A stretch of DNA of 64,000 nt from Porites lobata (GCA_942486035.1 CALNXK010000315.1:241001-305000), one strand, 5' to 3'; numbered from the stretch's first letter, positions 15,501-28,200 are shown. Numbers and translations: made by a program. Notes: a model not told the origin generated them from the sequence alone.

Positions 15501-16792
15501 ATGATTTTCAAGACCTTTTTCAAGGGTTTCAAAAGATCCAGTTACCACGGGTCAACCACAACCCATAGAGGACCTCTTATCACTTATTAAAACTTTTATT
15601 CCTAAGATTTGTAATGGTCTCTTTCCAGGTCATAGCTGCCTATCCCACCATTGGCAACCCCTTACACTGGAAAAAGAAATTAATTCCCCTGCTTTTTGCA
15701 CAACCAAATGATATTTAATAAGATCTTTTAGCCCCTCTCTAACTTGCTGGATTAGTTTTTGGTAGTACAAAAGTTCAACTCAACAGCAACGGAAGTGTAA
15801 ATAGACAATTTAGTGCCCTGGGCCAGTTGGGATTCCTACTTGTTCAGTTCATTTCAACTATTTCTTTCTGTTCTCATTTGTGAGGTACAGTGTACAACAT
15901 AAACTGCTGGATTACCAATTCTCTCTTTAATTTTCTTCGGGAAAGGCAAGTTGGCAAATCTGACTATTCTGAAATTATTCAAAACCAATCACAAAATGTT
16001 TGGGAAGCCATGTCCTTGTTTGTAGTTGTCTTTTATACCATCACCATTTTACTGCTGACTGTTTAGTGGGAACGATTTACATACATTTATTATTCTGTCT
16101 ATTCTTGAAAGGTGCAGTCGCTATATTTGAATAATCTCTTTATTCTCCTGATGTGACAATCAGAATATGAGAAAATTAAGACACAAGCCTACAGTGGAAA
16201 ACACATCTGGAGAAGAATATTACAGCTGAACAGTTAGATCCCTTTCATGAGGCGACTTGATAGGAAATGAGAATTTTAATGAGAAATGCAGCATTTGATG
16301 AAAAAAGAACTACGAAGCTGAAAATATAAAGTTATGTATTTTAATTCACTAGTTGAATTGACGGATATTAATCTGTTTGTTTGTTTTCGACATTCAATTG
16401 CAACACTACGTTCGCACAATCAAGCGATAACATCAATATCAACCACTTTATTTGAAGGTAAAACATCTGAATATTGGCGACCCGGCGAGAAAAGTAACCG
16501 CATCATACTCGTGATACGTCACTTTCATGAGCTTCCTTCATCACTCCATGACAGCCAGATGGCTTCCAAAGCGTCGCGGCGTTTTAAATTATTCAGTATT
16601 TTGTAAACCACTAAGTGGCTGCAAAGAACCTGTACAACTGTCAATAACTCAAGGTATTAACAGTTTACCTTTAAAAATGATGAGTTACTATGTCTTACAC
16701 AGCATGAAGAAAAATAACAAACGAGAAAGGAATGTGAAGTTTATAAGAGCAGTTCATTAGCTTACCGACTCCAATATTATGAGGCTTGACAT
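526..16792 (-). CDS. Long coiled-coil protein, 5' part of the gene (partial)
   Basis: Sixteen coding exons join in phase to give the first 847 residues: 16792-16766, 15092-14369, 13658-13507, 13263-13132, 12717-12604, 11726-11689, 11465-11273, 10754-10662, 9977-9852, 7859-7728, 6471-6358, 5882-5813, 4390-4257, 3102-2950, 1772-1551 and 642-526. The start exon encodes only nine residues (MSSLIILES) and splices in phase 0 to DAGELEDIDDRLQKDGYRTN. Residues 10-70 are a compact non-heptad head (VEHKLRYFWRQFTRSEASL). Nearly everything after is charged heptad coiled coil rich in Glu, Lys, Gln and Leu, with a short break around ISEDICDMLIESGLTQIGRD. No signal peptide or membrane segment is visible. 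The last exon seen ends in phase 0 at an intact donor, so the gene continues left. I do not recognise the family; a scaffold, cargo-adaptor or centrosomal role is only a guess from the coiled coil. Confidence 0.85.
684..1030. repeat. Dispersed repeat, copy 1 (intronic)
   Basis: This segment matches 17275-17475 in the same order: GGCAAACGGCAAAC, a block around CAGATAAAAAC, TTATGGATA, and AAACTTGGTCACGTGGTAC. It lies in the intron between the exons at 642-526 and 1772-1551. No coding potential is apparent and the ends are not well defined. Confidence 0.55.
1915..2279. repeat. Short repeat rich in 'CCATGAC' motifs (MITE/SINE-like)
   Basis: Repeated phrases (TTTTCATGACC, TTTTCCATGACC, CCATGACTTTC) run through this intronic block, which ends in CATGACCTGTACGAACCCTGA. 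I recall this as a common type of short repeat in coral genomes, but cannot confirm it here. A short reading frame inside it is not a gene. Confidence 0.5.
2562..2832. repeat. MITE, TAGCCTG family, copy sharing its interior with 12239-12519
   Basis: It starts TAGCCTG and ends GCAGGCTA. Its interior (GACGAAACTAAACTCTGGTT ... AACACTTCCGG-type block ... GTTACTAAACGAGGTTAAAT) closely follows the element at 12239-12519 in the same orientation. No clean target-site duplication is visible here. It sits in an intron of the coiled-coil gene. Confidence 0.7.
5337..5415. repeat. Hairpin, 25-bp near-perfect arms
   Basis: TTATCTTCGAGTGCTGAAAG at the left is the reverse complement of the right end of this 79-base block. 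The loop is purine-rich (GAGGGAGCGAAGCAAACGAG). It abuts another inverted-repeat element at 5460-5658 and may be part of it. Confidence 0.7.
5460..5658. repeat. Inverted-repeat element (MITE-like)
   Basis: The left end ATAGATACTGATGAAAT and right end ATTTCATCAGTATCTAT are reverse complements. The interior is AT-rich and non-coding. It lies in the intron 5' (higher coordinate) to the exon at 4390-4257. Confidence 0.6.
7481..7790. repeat. Local tandem duplication including a decayed exon fragment
   Basis: 7481-7643 and 7644-7790 are diverged copies of one another. Shared phrases are TGGCATGATTACCTGTG, AGAAATTAC, CTACCCATCCCA, TTGCCAGGAA and TTGATCATAACAA. The right copy holds the donor and 3' part of the coding exon 7859-7728. 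The left copy keeps the matching exon-like bases (TTGATATATGAAGCAAGCTC, CTGGCCAGA) but is interrupted and lacks the rest of the exon, so it is a broken exon copy. Confidence 0.75.
7860..9851. other. Long AT-rich intron, nothing recognised
   Basis: This is the intron between the exons at 9977-9852 and 7859-7728 of the coiled-coil gene. It is AT-rich with many stop codons in all frames. I see no exon, RNA gene or clear repeat in it. Confidence 0.6.
11921..12190. repeat. MITE with ATACCGTAAAATTC terminal inverted repeats
   Basis: The left end ATACCGTAAAATTCCGAAAA is mirrored by TTTCAGAATTTTACGGTAT at the right. The interior repeats GGGGCTTATATTTGGAGGGG-type phrases. It lies in an intron of the coiled-coil gene. 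Confidence 0.75.
12239..12519. repeat. MITE, TAGCCTG family, second copy
   Basis: Ends are TAGCCTG and CAGGCTA, and the interior parallels 2562-2832. The flanks ATGTTTAAA (left) and ATGTTTATA (right) look like a 9-bp target-site duplication with one mismatch. The right flank shares its first base with the element end. Confidence 0.75.
15295..15386. repeat. Foldback MITE with perfect 9-bp target-site duplication
   Basis: This 92-bp element is almost entirely two inverted arms, TAGCCTGAAGTTCATCCGAT and the complementary ATCGGATGAAATTCAGGCTA. It is flanked on both sides by ACATGTAAC (15286-15294 and 15387-15395). It lies in the first intron of the coiled-coil gene. Confidence 0.85.
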
Positions 16793-17274
16793 ACTAGCCG
16801 CGGGATGCTCTCGATTGTTATCCTACATTGCCACTTCAAGCTCAGATAGCCATTCTCGAGATCTATCCATTAAAGGGACGCTATATCGCTGGATTCTACT
16901 CTATATTGAACATTAAACTTTTGTAACCAATGTCAACAAATGCACAACTGAGTGCACATTCAACATCACGGGAGACAAGATGCCGTAAAGGCGCAAAAGA
17001 GACTGGGGACGATATACAGATTGCACCCATAACGCACCGCAATCGTTTCCCGCCTAAAAATGATTATTGCGGGAAGCTAAGCACGTTTTTTGTGAAAGTA
17101 CCACCCCAGGTATGTATCGATCGTCCTTTTTTGTCGCGTTTAAATGGCTGACAGATTTTCGGCCAAAGGAGGATCACCAAGACTTGGCCGAAACTGGACA
17201 CCGCGCATGAAACTCTCTGACACCCAGGGTAGGCGTTTTGTGATCAGTTGGAGAGACCAATATAAGCATCGCGC

Positions 17275-17475
17275 TTACGGCAAACGGCAAACGTGAGATT
17301 CAAGTTGAGAAATTTTCAAAACGAGAAATGAACAGATAAAAACGGCTTAAAGCAATTGTTATGGATAGAATTGGCGTGCGTGAATCTACCGATTTTCGTG
17401 TAGTCATAATGAAATTAACAGTAAACGATATAAAATAGATGGGAAACTTGGTCACGTGGTACTAATTCACGCTTG
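17275..17475. repeat. Dispersed repeat, copy 2
   Basis: It parallels 684-1030: ACGGCAAACGGCAAAC, AACAGATAAAAAC, TTATGGATAGAA and AAACTTGGTCACGTGGTAC occur in the same order. It lies upstream of the coiled-coil gene. Confidence 0.55.
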
Positions 17476-17510
17476 CTGTAAACGCGACGAGAAAATAGCT
17501 TCTAAATTTC

Positions 17511-17696
17511 TAGCCTGTTCCAAGCGTTCAGATAGTGGAGAGCGGTGCGAAGTAAAGAAAGCGATGAAAAGTAAAGGGGGACTGGGGAGAGAGAGTGCGG
17601 GAACTCTCTCACCTCTCCTCCTCCCTCGGTTTTATTTTTTCGCGCTCCTTTTTACTTCGCCCCGCTCCCCACTATCTGAGCGCCTGGAACAGGCTA
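17511..17696. repeat. Foldback MITE, TAGCCTG family, perfect 9-bp TSD
   Basis: Left arm TAGCCTGTTCCAAGCGTTCA and right arm TGAGCGCCTGGAACAGGCTA are nearly complementary and extend to about 50 bp. CTAAATTTC flanks both sides (17502-17510 and 17697-17705). The interior is GA/CT-rich and encodes nothing recognisable. Confidence 0.85.
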
Positions 17697-19225
17697 CTAA
17701 ATTTCCAGACCTGCACAGGTACTCCCTGTGATGATTATGATGGGCTTAATATAACGGGGATTCTCCCGAACGTCTGGCTAGAGTAGGAGCACATAACTGA
17801 GAGCTAGAGCAACGCATATATTATGGGTTGGTCCTGAGGAGGTATATATCTATTTTGGTTCAAACACTCATTGTAAAATCCAACTCTACAAATTACTGCT
17901 ATGGCTTTGGCTTGCTTTTTTGGTACGAACCACCTTAAGCGAAAAAACATCAAATATAAAAACCACAGTACTGCAGTTTATGTTAGAAGCTCCCTGAAGG
18001 TGCACAATCCTTTGTTTTCCGTGTTGGCAAATTGCGACGGGATGAATTTTATTGGTCAGTATGGGTCAGCAAGATCAAAATGATGGGAATGCTATTGAAC
18101 GTTGTGCACCGTCAGGTCCACAAAAAACATATCACAAATGAGTCTGTTGGGTTTCATAACAATTCCAATCTACTAACTATGATTGTGGTTATTTTTCACT
18201 ACGTCAAGGGATAAGGACAACAGCATTCAACAAACACTTTATTTGAAATACTTTCCATACACATCCTTTTTGTGCAAATTTTTATTTGTAAATTCCCAAT
18301 GAGCTGAAAAATTATGGGGGAAATGCAATTAAATCTGTTAAAAAGTTTGATTTAAAAAAATAATAACTCTTAATTCTCGCAATAAGATAGGGTAATAAGT
18401 CTTTTTTTTCTCAAACAATAATGACTTGATGATACATACATTTATTTATTTATAAGATAGTTGCACTACGCGATTGTTTAGGAGGACGAATTATGACACA
18501 GTTTCCAGCAAAGTCTCGAAATAGCCAATAAAAAAGCGCCGTTACTTCCCCAAAAACAATCTCACTGTGCAATTCGACACAAAACTGACCCAGTCTCACA
18601 AACAACCTCAAATGGCCACTGATGAAGATCAAAATAAGACAACATGTTGGTGTGTGGTGCTTTGCATATGAAGTTATTCAAACCACCAGAATTTGGCAAA
18701 GATTCGTCTAGAATGTTTCCAATTACAAACACTACGGATTTTTTAAACTAAATGAAAAAGCTAAATGAAACTTTATATCTTGAAGTCATATTCCAACCAC
18801 TTTTACTGTCCCATGGCCTTAGATAGATCTTAAACGCGTTTGAAATATTTCCGACAAGCGCCATATCTCTCAACATGTTTAATTTAAGCGATAAAAATAA
18901 GTAGGGCTCACTGTAAGAGAGCTACAACGAGATCTAAATTTGGCATCTTATCTTACAGCCTTACTTCTATATGGTAAACTCCCAAAAAATCCGGTATACT
19001 TTTCAAGCAGCTCCTCTAAAGCCCACAATCTTTTAACATACTTTACCCTTCTGAGGTATATCCTTTACCAGAATGAGAACTGACATCAAGCGTTTCATGA
19101 TATTAATTAAGTTATCTTGTGCCAAATTTTATCTAGTCATTCTGAAAGTTTTCTTAAGGAAACAGGTTAGAGCATAATGTAGACTGTCTTGCATAATAGA
19201 GTTTAGACTATGACATCAACGGTTT

Positions 19226-22200
19226 TTAAAATTCCGGCGAATCAGACAAGAATTGATGCGGGCTGGCAGTTGGAGAGACCACCTTCTCCTCGGAGATACT
19301 TGTGTCACTGATGTCAGATACCCTGAGCTCTTTCTGCATGCTTGCGATATCATTGTCAATTTCCTCTATTTCGGCCTCGAGGTCCTCTAAAACAAAAGGA
19401 TAATTAAAATAACCAAGTTACATTTGTTTTCACCCTAACGACTCATCACTTAAAGTTTGGTTGGGGTAGGTTCATCGCTCAACGTCGAGCATACCGTTCT
19501 CAGGTTCTATTTAACAGTGAAATATCGACTTGACTAGCAAATTTCAACGGTGGGTTATTTCCCGCAAATTATACACTGTAAATCAGAAAGATTTGTTTTA
19601 GCCCGAAAAATGGGGCCGTGCATGTTGGTGAGTAAAATACAGTCCTGTTTTTGAGTCTAATTTGGCTCCTGATCAGGGCCAATGCAGTCCAGCTACCTAG
19701 GGGTGATGCTGATTTGGACCCAGGGACTGAAGGGGACCGAGTGTGGACTAAAAGAGCCTTTTGATGGGGCTGTTTTGGCTTAAATGGTGCTCAGATGGCT
19801 CCAGGAGGGGCTGAATCAGACTTTAACCTGCAGGGCTGAATTGGTACTTTAGGGCTGAAACAGGCATTTTAATTTTCAGTGTATGTTCTGTCTTTACGAG
19901 TACTTTCAAGATTTAGGGAAATAAAAAAATATAGTAGGACACTAGGTATATATTTGCATGCTAACAAAGGGTCCATTTTGCAGAAATCTAAGAGCTATCG
20001 TCGGAAAATGACATTCTAACCTGGTAAGATGTCAGTAGCTTGATGACGTTCAGATTCCTTTGACTTTTCACTCTGAGAATGAACCATTGTCTGTGGGGAT
20101 TTGCTCTTTAATTTCATTCCTTTTGTGGTTCCAGGTGGTTTCGTTTCTGTGTTTGACTCTGCTTTTGTTTCACTTTCCTCCTTACGAGGATCGTTTTTAT
20201 CTCCTTTCGTTATGGCAAGCGCTGGGCTAACAAACTGGGGTTTCAAAAGTTTAGGCATTTTTGGTCCCTTGCCTTCCTTCGCTATGGGAGGCTTAAAAGC
20301 TTTAACTAACTTCGGTAAAGACTTCTTTAGAGTAACTTTTTCAGTCAAGGATACTGGCACATCTGTATTGGCAGAAGATCTTTTAAGAGTAAAGCCTGGT
20401 TTCTGGGGTTGTGGATGGTTTTCTGGGTGCAAACCGTCTCCAGATGGTTCTTTTTTACCAGACCCTTCTGAACTCGAGGCTAATTCTTCACTACCATTTC
20501 CTGGCTCCCGTCCTAATGAACTTCCGGCTGTTTTCTTCTTTAAATTTTTATTTGTCCCATTCTTTAGACTTCCAGAATCTTTTTTCTTATATCGTCCATT
20601 TCCCCCGCTTTCAGGACATGGACCTTCAGCTTTGGTGCTATCTCCAGTAGGCCTATCCCGTTCTTTGGTTTTACTAACGGCTTCTTCTCGTTGGTTTTCT
20701 ATGGAATCGCCAAGATTAGACGTGCTAGGTGAAACAGAATTATCTCTTTTCACCTCCTCCCGCGCAGCAATGTCAGGAGGATCATTTTCTATCCTCGCAG
20801 CAACTTTTTTCTTCTTTCGATTACTTTCTACACACGCTGTTCGCTTCTTTTGCGTTTTCAGTAAAGTGCTTAAACTCATGACGTTAGCATCTGCCTTTTC
20901 GTGTTGTTTGTTTTTAGAAGAATTTTCCAAAAGGCTGATATTAGAGTTATCCTCCTTGCTTTTCTTAGCATTCTTTCTACCTCGCACTTCATCAGACTTC
21001 TTCCTGTTTTTAACAACTTTTACTTCTGAACTATTTGATTCAACCAACTTCTTGGCAGTTGGTTTAGTCGTACTCCTTTCATTCTCACATATGGTGTCCT
21101 CAGAATATGTCTTACTGTTCAAAGTGTTGGGAACAGGGGCCTCACAGTGATTACTGAGCACCATTTCTGTGTTTTTATTCTTGCCTTGATCTCCCTCTGT
21201 AGGTTGTTGAGTATCCATTTGCATCTCGATATTCGTACTTGTACTACTACTTTGAGGTGCTAATTCTACGAGAAATAAAAAATAAAGCGACGCAAACATT
21301 AGAAAACGTACTAACGTGTATCTAGGCTACTCTTTAGTACAGTGCTGGAGAAGTTACTAACTTAGACTGTCCAAGTGAATTTAAGGCTAGGTCACACTTT
21401 GCTTTTTCTGTGTTGGTGGGCAGGGGGAATCCTAGAATAACTGAGAACTCGTGACAGGGTCAAAATTCCTTGAATAAAAATTCAGTTTTGAAAGAGTACT
21501 ATACTTTCAGCATTACAGTGTTACACATACTCCTCTTGTTAAAAATCAAGTTAATAGAAATAATTTTCATGGTGTAAAGAACTGAAGCCTTCAGTCCAGC
21601 ATTGTCTGTCGAGGATATTTTAATTGTTAAATCGTTTCTAGGTTTTTTTTTGTTATTACATGTGATACGATCTAACTATAATTTCCAACAATTTCCTTAA
21701 ATTCACAAATATAAGTTAATGTACCTTTACTTCCATTAGTTGTTATAGAGGCGTCCGTGGTGGCTTTCTTCGCTTCCTTCTTCCCTACCTTTTCCTTTCT
21801 GCCAGCAGAATCGGCTTGTTTAGTTTGTTGCATTTTCTTTTTCTCACTCTTGATCGGTGTTTTAGCTGTCTTTTCTTTGCGTGTTTTGGACTTGAGTGGG
21901 GTTTTTGGTTTCAATCTTTTAGGTTCATCTGGACTGCTATAACTGTTTTCACTGATGAAACTGTTTCCGCTGCTACTGAAGTCCTGACTTGATGAATCTG
22001 TAACTGTAAATAAAACATTCAACTTCTACCTCGTTAGACATGAAAACCCAAAATGTAGAAGTTTTTTTTCTATACCCCTTAAAAAAGAAACATCATTACT
22101 TAGCATTTATCGTCACAAGTGAGGATAGAGGTCTTTTATCCTCTCGTGATCATGAGAATCTTTACAAAACAAGTCCACATAAACTAAAGGCATAAGGTGT

Positions 22201-25200
22201 CAAACTTTATCTTTCAGGGTAATTCATGGAAACCAATTTTACTGCCCCACGATGTTGTCTGCCCTATTCCTGTCTCTAGAAAGAGGTGAACAACGCCAGG
22301 AAAGTACTATCAGATCATTGGAAATGTCTAACATTTAATTCGAATGCATAGGCGAACGGAAACTCTTTTAATCATTAAAATTTAATTCCACCGATTTCCT
22401 TTTCCTACCCGAATCACTAAGTTCTCCTGTCTCTAGGCTGATCGATCGTTTACTCTCTTCAACTGCTTTTCTACCAATAGGTCCTTTGTAGCGTGCTGCA
22501 AAGCCATATTCTGCAAGCCGACGCTGTAAATGAAAATAACTTTTTTCATGTTAAGAGAAAAAAAGAAGTACTTGTTAGTTATCCATAAAAATTAGGGACC
22601 TTATGTCAGGGTGGTATCTGCCGATCAGGGCAGCACCAAAGAGTTGGCATATATAATGAGAAGAATCAATTTTGCTAAGCCCGGGAACGAAATTTTCTTT
22701 GACGCACCTCTCCTGACTCCCTAGGAGTTACGTCATGTTGTGGCTATTAAAAAGGACATACTAAAATAATTTTTAACAACTGAGAAGCACATGCACCATT
22801 TGGCAAATGTATGACAGTGCTCCAAGCCCAGCCTTTTTCAAAGTCGCCTCTCCGCAACCTTAAATTATAAAATGGTCGCCAGGCATAAAATATTTTTTGT
22901 GCAACACTACATGAAAGTTTGAAAGAATCAAAATGGCTGCCGAACCATCGCAATCGAATTGGGCAAAGGTACACGCGACAACTCAAGGCTTAATACAAAA
23001 ACGCGTCTCGCAAAATCTCGGGAATTTGGCACATGATCGCTGAACACAGGCCGCCATTTGGCGACTTTCACTGCAATTTTAGTCGCCATATTTTTTCTAC
23101 TCGCCCAAAACGGTCACAGCTTGGAACACTGTCCAATGAACTCCTGCTCACTAATAATAGTTTTGATACCGTGACTCCGCATCATATGATGAAAACCAGC
23201 ATTACCTGGTCACGATCTATGAAAAAGTTACTGTTTGGCGAGACAAACGAGCTTTAGCCTGCGTAACAAGCGTTTCTGTTTGGTTTCGGAGAAAAGAAAG
23301 TCCAAGGAAGGGCATTTTCGGTTTTGACAGCCCGAGAAATAAAAGAGGGGGAAGGGGAAGGGGAAAGGGAAGGAAGGAAACTTCTTCCCAACCCCTCCCG
23401 GCTCTTTCACTTGCGCCATTTTTCGCGCGGTCTTTGACTCTCGCTCCTCGTTGTTTGCTCTGAAACCAAACGGAAACGCTTGCTACGCAGGCTAAACGAG
23501 CTTCATTAGAAAAAGGTATTGACATAGCATGGTACCTGAAGAGGCAACTGTGCTGCCCTCCGTGCTGCCAGGGTAGCTGCGGTGAGCTGTCTTCTGTAAT
23601 TCTTCCCTTTAAAAGTAACCTGGATTTCAAAGTATTTAGAGAACGTACGAAATAATTCGCAAATCCGACCTCCTGAAAGATACATTCCTTGCGAGAGTAA
23701 ATGAATCCGGCACCAACCTGAAAGAGACGCTTTGGGACGCCTTAAGTTAAGTTCAGAGCTTTCCCTAACTTCCTTCTAACCAGTGGAGGGGTGAATATGT
23801 TTCTATGTTCATAATTAATTTGTTCTGGATGGCAAATCAGGGCGAAAACAAGAGACGTCTACAGCGTCTTTGAGAAAATACTTTATTTGCTGAATGATGT
23901 TGCTAGCATAATATAATTATGACAACAGAATTGCATATATCACAGTTTTCTGTCCACTACTTGAGTTATTTCAACCCTCATATAATACAATTTGACGAGT
24001 GAATTTCTCCAAAACACTAACAGTACTGTCAACTCTCCCGGATAATCCGGGAGACTCCCGATTTTGAACCGTTTCTCCCAGTCTCCAGATTAGAGTCGAT
24101 TAGTTGCCAAAGTCTACAGTTTCTTGTAGATGCGACTTTCTGTCAATGAAATTTCAAATATTTTGCGTTGTTTGAGCTATTTAACCTTTAACATAGAACG
24201 TTTCCTCAGATACCCCGGTATGCCATTGTCTTATAAGCAATAATGTGATTGGTGGGAAGTAAACCAATCAGGTACAAATGTTACAATTCCAACAACATCT
24301 TTTTCCCAAGCTTTTTTTTACACAAATGACATCATATTTCGCGCATTATGACGTCATCTATTATCCTTTCCCTGACAATTCCCAATATTTGAAGATGGGG
24401 GCCTCACAGTCCTGCACTAATCAAACCACACTACAAGAGAATACTTGTAGAGTAGTAGTTAAACTGACCTTCCCCATGTCCTCTGGGTCGTCATCACAGG
24501 AAAAGTTTCGGATACAAACGGCATTCACCCAAGTTCTCGAAACTTCTTTATCGAAAAATACCACGTGGTACATCTCCTGAAATCAGATAATTCACAATTA
24601 TTAGATGATGTCTTCAAAATACACTGTATCCGAACTATTCGGCAAATCTCAAAAACGTTGCCTGGTAGCTGTTTTATTATACATCTTTTGCAAAGGAAAT
24701 AATGACGTAGCACTGTCACAAGGAACAGAGTTTAATATTTTCCAAAACAAATTAAAGAGTAGAAATGATATAACTTGACATGGCTGTTGGAAATCATGCA
24801 CTCGCTGATTTCCAAAATTAAGTGTAGGCTCTTAGCCAATGAGAATTCGGATTGTCAGAACATCTTTTTTACGTCAGTAGAATTATGATGTATGATAATA
24901 ATGTATTTTAGGTAAATGCTATTCAATTCAGTAAGGGCTCTTCTGTATCTACTGAGTTATGGTAACAGATATTGCTTGTTATTAATTCCCGACGTTTGGT
25001 ATTTACCGGTGTGACATTGTCTTCACCCGTTTCACAGTAGTAACCATAATCTGGGTCGTCCTCCATCATTGCTGGCCACCTGGCAATGAAAGGGAATTAT
25101 ATTGAGACTGTTATTGCCACCTTTAATTGAGATTTGCAATCACAACAGAAATCATCCACAGACAAATACGTGACTATCTTCAGGACTTACCAAGTAGAGT

Positions 25201-28200
25201 TTTTCTTTTACCTGTTTCTAAATACGGGTGAAGATCAGCTTAGGTTTACTGACAACTTAGTGGTTATTAGAGACGTGCTCTTCTTTCAACAGCAGTTTAA
25301 CGAAAAGAGTTTGAAAACGCCCCTCCCCCAAAGCGGTTCGTTCTGTTCCGCAGGATGCTCCAAAACCTATGTCCGATTGTCCGGGACAGGGAGAAATTCA
25401 GTTCGGACATGTGAACCTTTGACATTTATTAGAAAAAAATACAGAAACAGTTGAAGATTGACTTTAAATTACAGTAGAGTTAAAATGTATCTTATAGTCA
25501 TAAAAGCAAAACTCATATTTGACAAAATAACGTTAAATAATCCTTTCAAATTTGCCATACCTCACCCATTTTATTTGTTTTTGCGAGCTCCATTTGGCGT
25601 ATGAACCTGGCAAAACGTTTTGGACAAGAACTCTTGGGTTTCGACAACCAAATTAAATATAGTGCTTGTCCGAGGGACAAATAGATAAAAAAATTTTTCT
25701 CTTACTCTGGTTCCGCAAACGCGGACTATACATAAATGTAATTCACAGCATTTACATAAAGGAACATGTAATACCTTTGGCAGGTCTACCCAGAGAGGTC
25801 TACCTATGATCAATAAAGTGGGCAATTTTATTTGAATGGCCGCTTACGAGAATGGATTGTAGGAAATGACCAATTGTAAATTAAGAGCATTTTTAGTAAT
25901 CCGAAGGTGGTCGCACACTGTTAAAAGCATGGTGAGTATGAGGGAGGGGAAATCTAAGCGTTCTGTTTCATTAAGTAAACATCCTCTGGATTGTCTGTAG
26001 GTATAAATTTGTCTGAAGACTGAATGTCCTAACCGATGAACGTAACGAGACGTTCTTATGGGTGCTTCTTTGAGCAACAAAACATTTGTCTTTTTTCATT
26101 CACTCGATTTCTTTGAATACAAAATCAAACAAGTTTGATCCTACACAAAAGCCTTTTACTGTCCTATTTGATTCTTGAAGTGGTTTCCAAAATCTGTACG
26201 TAAAAAAGTCTGAATTGTTAATTTAAGACGGTGCCTTTCTGAATAGTGTATTACGAGAAAAAGGAGAGCAGAATTACCAGGGATAACCAACCATCTTGGC
26301 CCACACGATTGCACCACTCGGGTAAGGTGTGTACATCACGTCCAAGTTGCCTTCTTGGCTGTCGAATGTTTCTTCCGATGCACTACACTCATTATATTTT
26401 TCATCTAAGGGGAAGAAATTGAGACCCACGTAAGAGCTTTTGAAGTCGTTTATAAGGAAGCTGCAAGTGAAAAAGGGTTGCTTTATAGATTTAGAACAGA
26501 CCCTATGTTGTAAACAATTGTTCTAAAGGCGAAGTAGAGGGAAACAGACGTTCTAGAACAGTTATTAGAGTTTTGTTTGCTCTAGGGAGTTATGCTCCAT
26601 GGGATAACACACGAAACGTTCCCGTCCAATCGGAAGAAGAGAAAATAATTATGCCAGGTAATAGTTCATCGACAGATACTTTAAAGCAAGTTTAATAGTC
26701 AAACAAGAAGTACTTTCTAAGAATTAGCAAGCCAAGAGTGACCTACTTTCGTTCATCGCACACACCCATCTTTCGGGCAGCTCATTTGGGTCAACATTGC
26801 TCTGAAGAAATCTCCATTTACCACAACTAGGAATGCTGCACTGAGCCCAAGTTCCCTGTTTGCCTGTACCCTGGAGGTCAGCAAGGAGTTCAGAGTTCTG
26901 TAATATCATCAAAAAAGTGTTAAGACAAGTCTTTTTTCTAAGGCTTATCTTAATTGAGTTAAGCATTATCATCAAGTTCCTTTCTACATTTTCCCTAATC
27001 TGAGATCAGGTTCTATTTTCGCTTCGCTTTGTAAATAACATTCCGTTAAAAATGGGCCTGATCTCAGGTTACATTTTCCCTACCTCACTGGATTCAAAGC
27101 TATTAATCAGAAGCAAACTGTAATCAAACCAAGCAGTCTCTACTGGTTATTCACGTTTTGTAAAGATTTCAGAACATCCTGCATCCACATAGCTCCCTTC
27201 ACCCTTCCATTTTTCAACAAAAGATATTGATATTCCGGTTTCCAGATACAAGTTGAACAACATAAACCAAACCTACCTCTTTCAGTGTAATGGTATTTTG
27301 TCCTTGGTCGATGCCTTTTCGTTTTCTGACCTTTCTGGGTTTTGCTAGTTTTCTTTTTTGCTTTGCTTGGCTTCCTGTATTCGATAGTTGAGAATCATCT
27401 TGACTCTAAAATGATTCAAAGGAAAATAAAATTGAAAAAAAAAAACCAATAAATTTCCATACTTGTCATACTTTACTTTCTCAAGTTTTCAACTTGGCTA
27501 CGATTTTCATAGACTATGACTGTATAATTAGAGTTTTTACCTGACTCGCCACAGGGTCATCCTGACTGTCATTACAGCTAGTTGGAACACACTGCATATC
27601 CTCATTGTCACATCCAGGCTTCCTAACTGCAAAGGAGCCAAAATTGATTTTTATTGGTAGGTTATCGAGGTGAATGCTTTTACTACATGGTTGTCTTGTC
27701 ATGTTGATGATTACAGATAGTCCAGATTTTGTAAATGTTAAGGCAAGGTCAGTACCAAAAGACGGTACAATACCGCAATAATATACATGAACATTACAGG
27801 AAACTTGCATTAGAGTGAGACAAGTCTCTTTCATGCAAGATCAGTTTTCTTGAAACCAATGCACAGGTAACTTAAAGGAGTGAATAGAACAAGGCAAAAG
27901 GGAAAAACTGAAGCTAGATAGTTGCACTAACAAACATTTCTGCACCTGATTGAAAAGAAAATCCTATGATATATTGAAGAGGATATAGATAAAAACGACT
28001 GACTATTGACTGAATTAAAAAATGAATCTTGATGACTGAATCACCAAATGGATGAAGAAAGGACAGAAGGAAGGGAGGAAGAATGAAAGGAAATAGAGTC
28101 AATCAATGATAAACAGAATGATGAACAACCTAATAAGCACACAAAAAAACCCATCAATTTTTTGAATATGAATAAAATACAAGAATGAAATTGTCTATAT

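Larger units (their letters stand above)
16793..19225. other. Intergenic: 5' flank of the coiled-coil gene and 3' flank of the ZCWPW1-like gene
   Basis: No gene is supported here. It holds a dispersed repeat (17275-17475) and a 9-bp-TSD foldback element (17511-17696). On the minus strand, AATAAA-type signals occur around 18441-18453 and 18237-18248. These could end the ZCWPW1-like transcript about 0.8-1.0 kb after its stop codon. Short reading frames in this stretch have no recognisable similarity. Confidence 0.6.

Noticed and set aside
20101..21150. 349-residue plus-strand reading frame
   Set aside because: It is the antisense shadow of the large ZCWPW1 exon (21265-20021). The minus-strand frame joins in phase to exons on both sides and the plus-strand translation is Phe/Leu/Ser-rich noise.
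26278..26897. Calling the CW-containing gene a MORC or LSD2 family member
   Set aside because: The CW domain is followed directly by a PWWP domain and there is no ATPase or amine-oxidase region, which fits ZCWPW.
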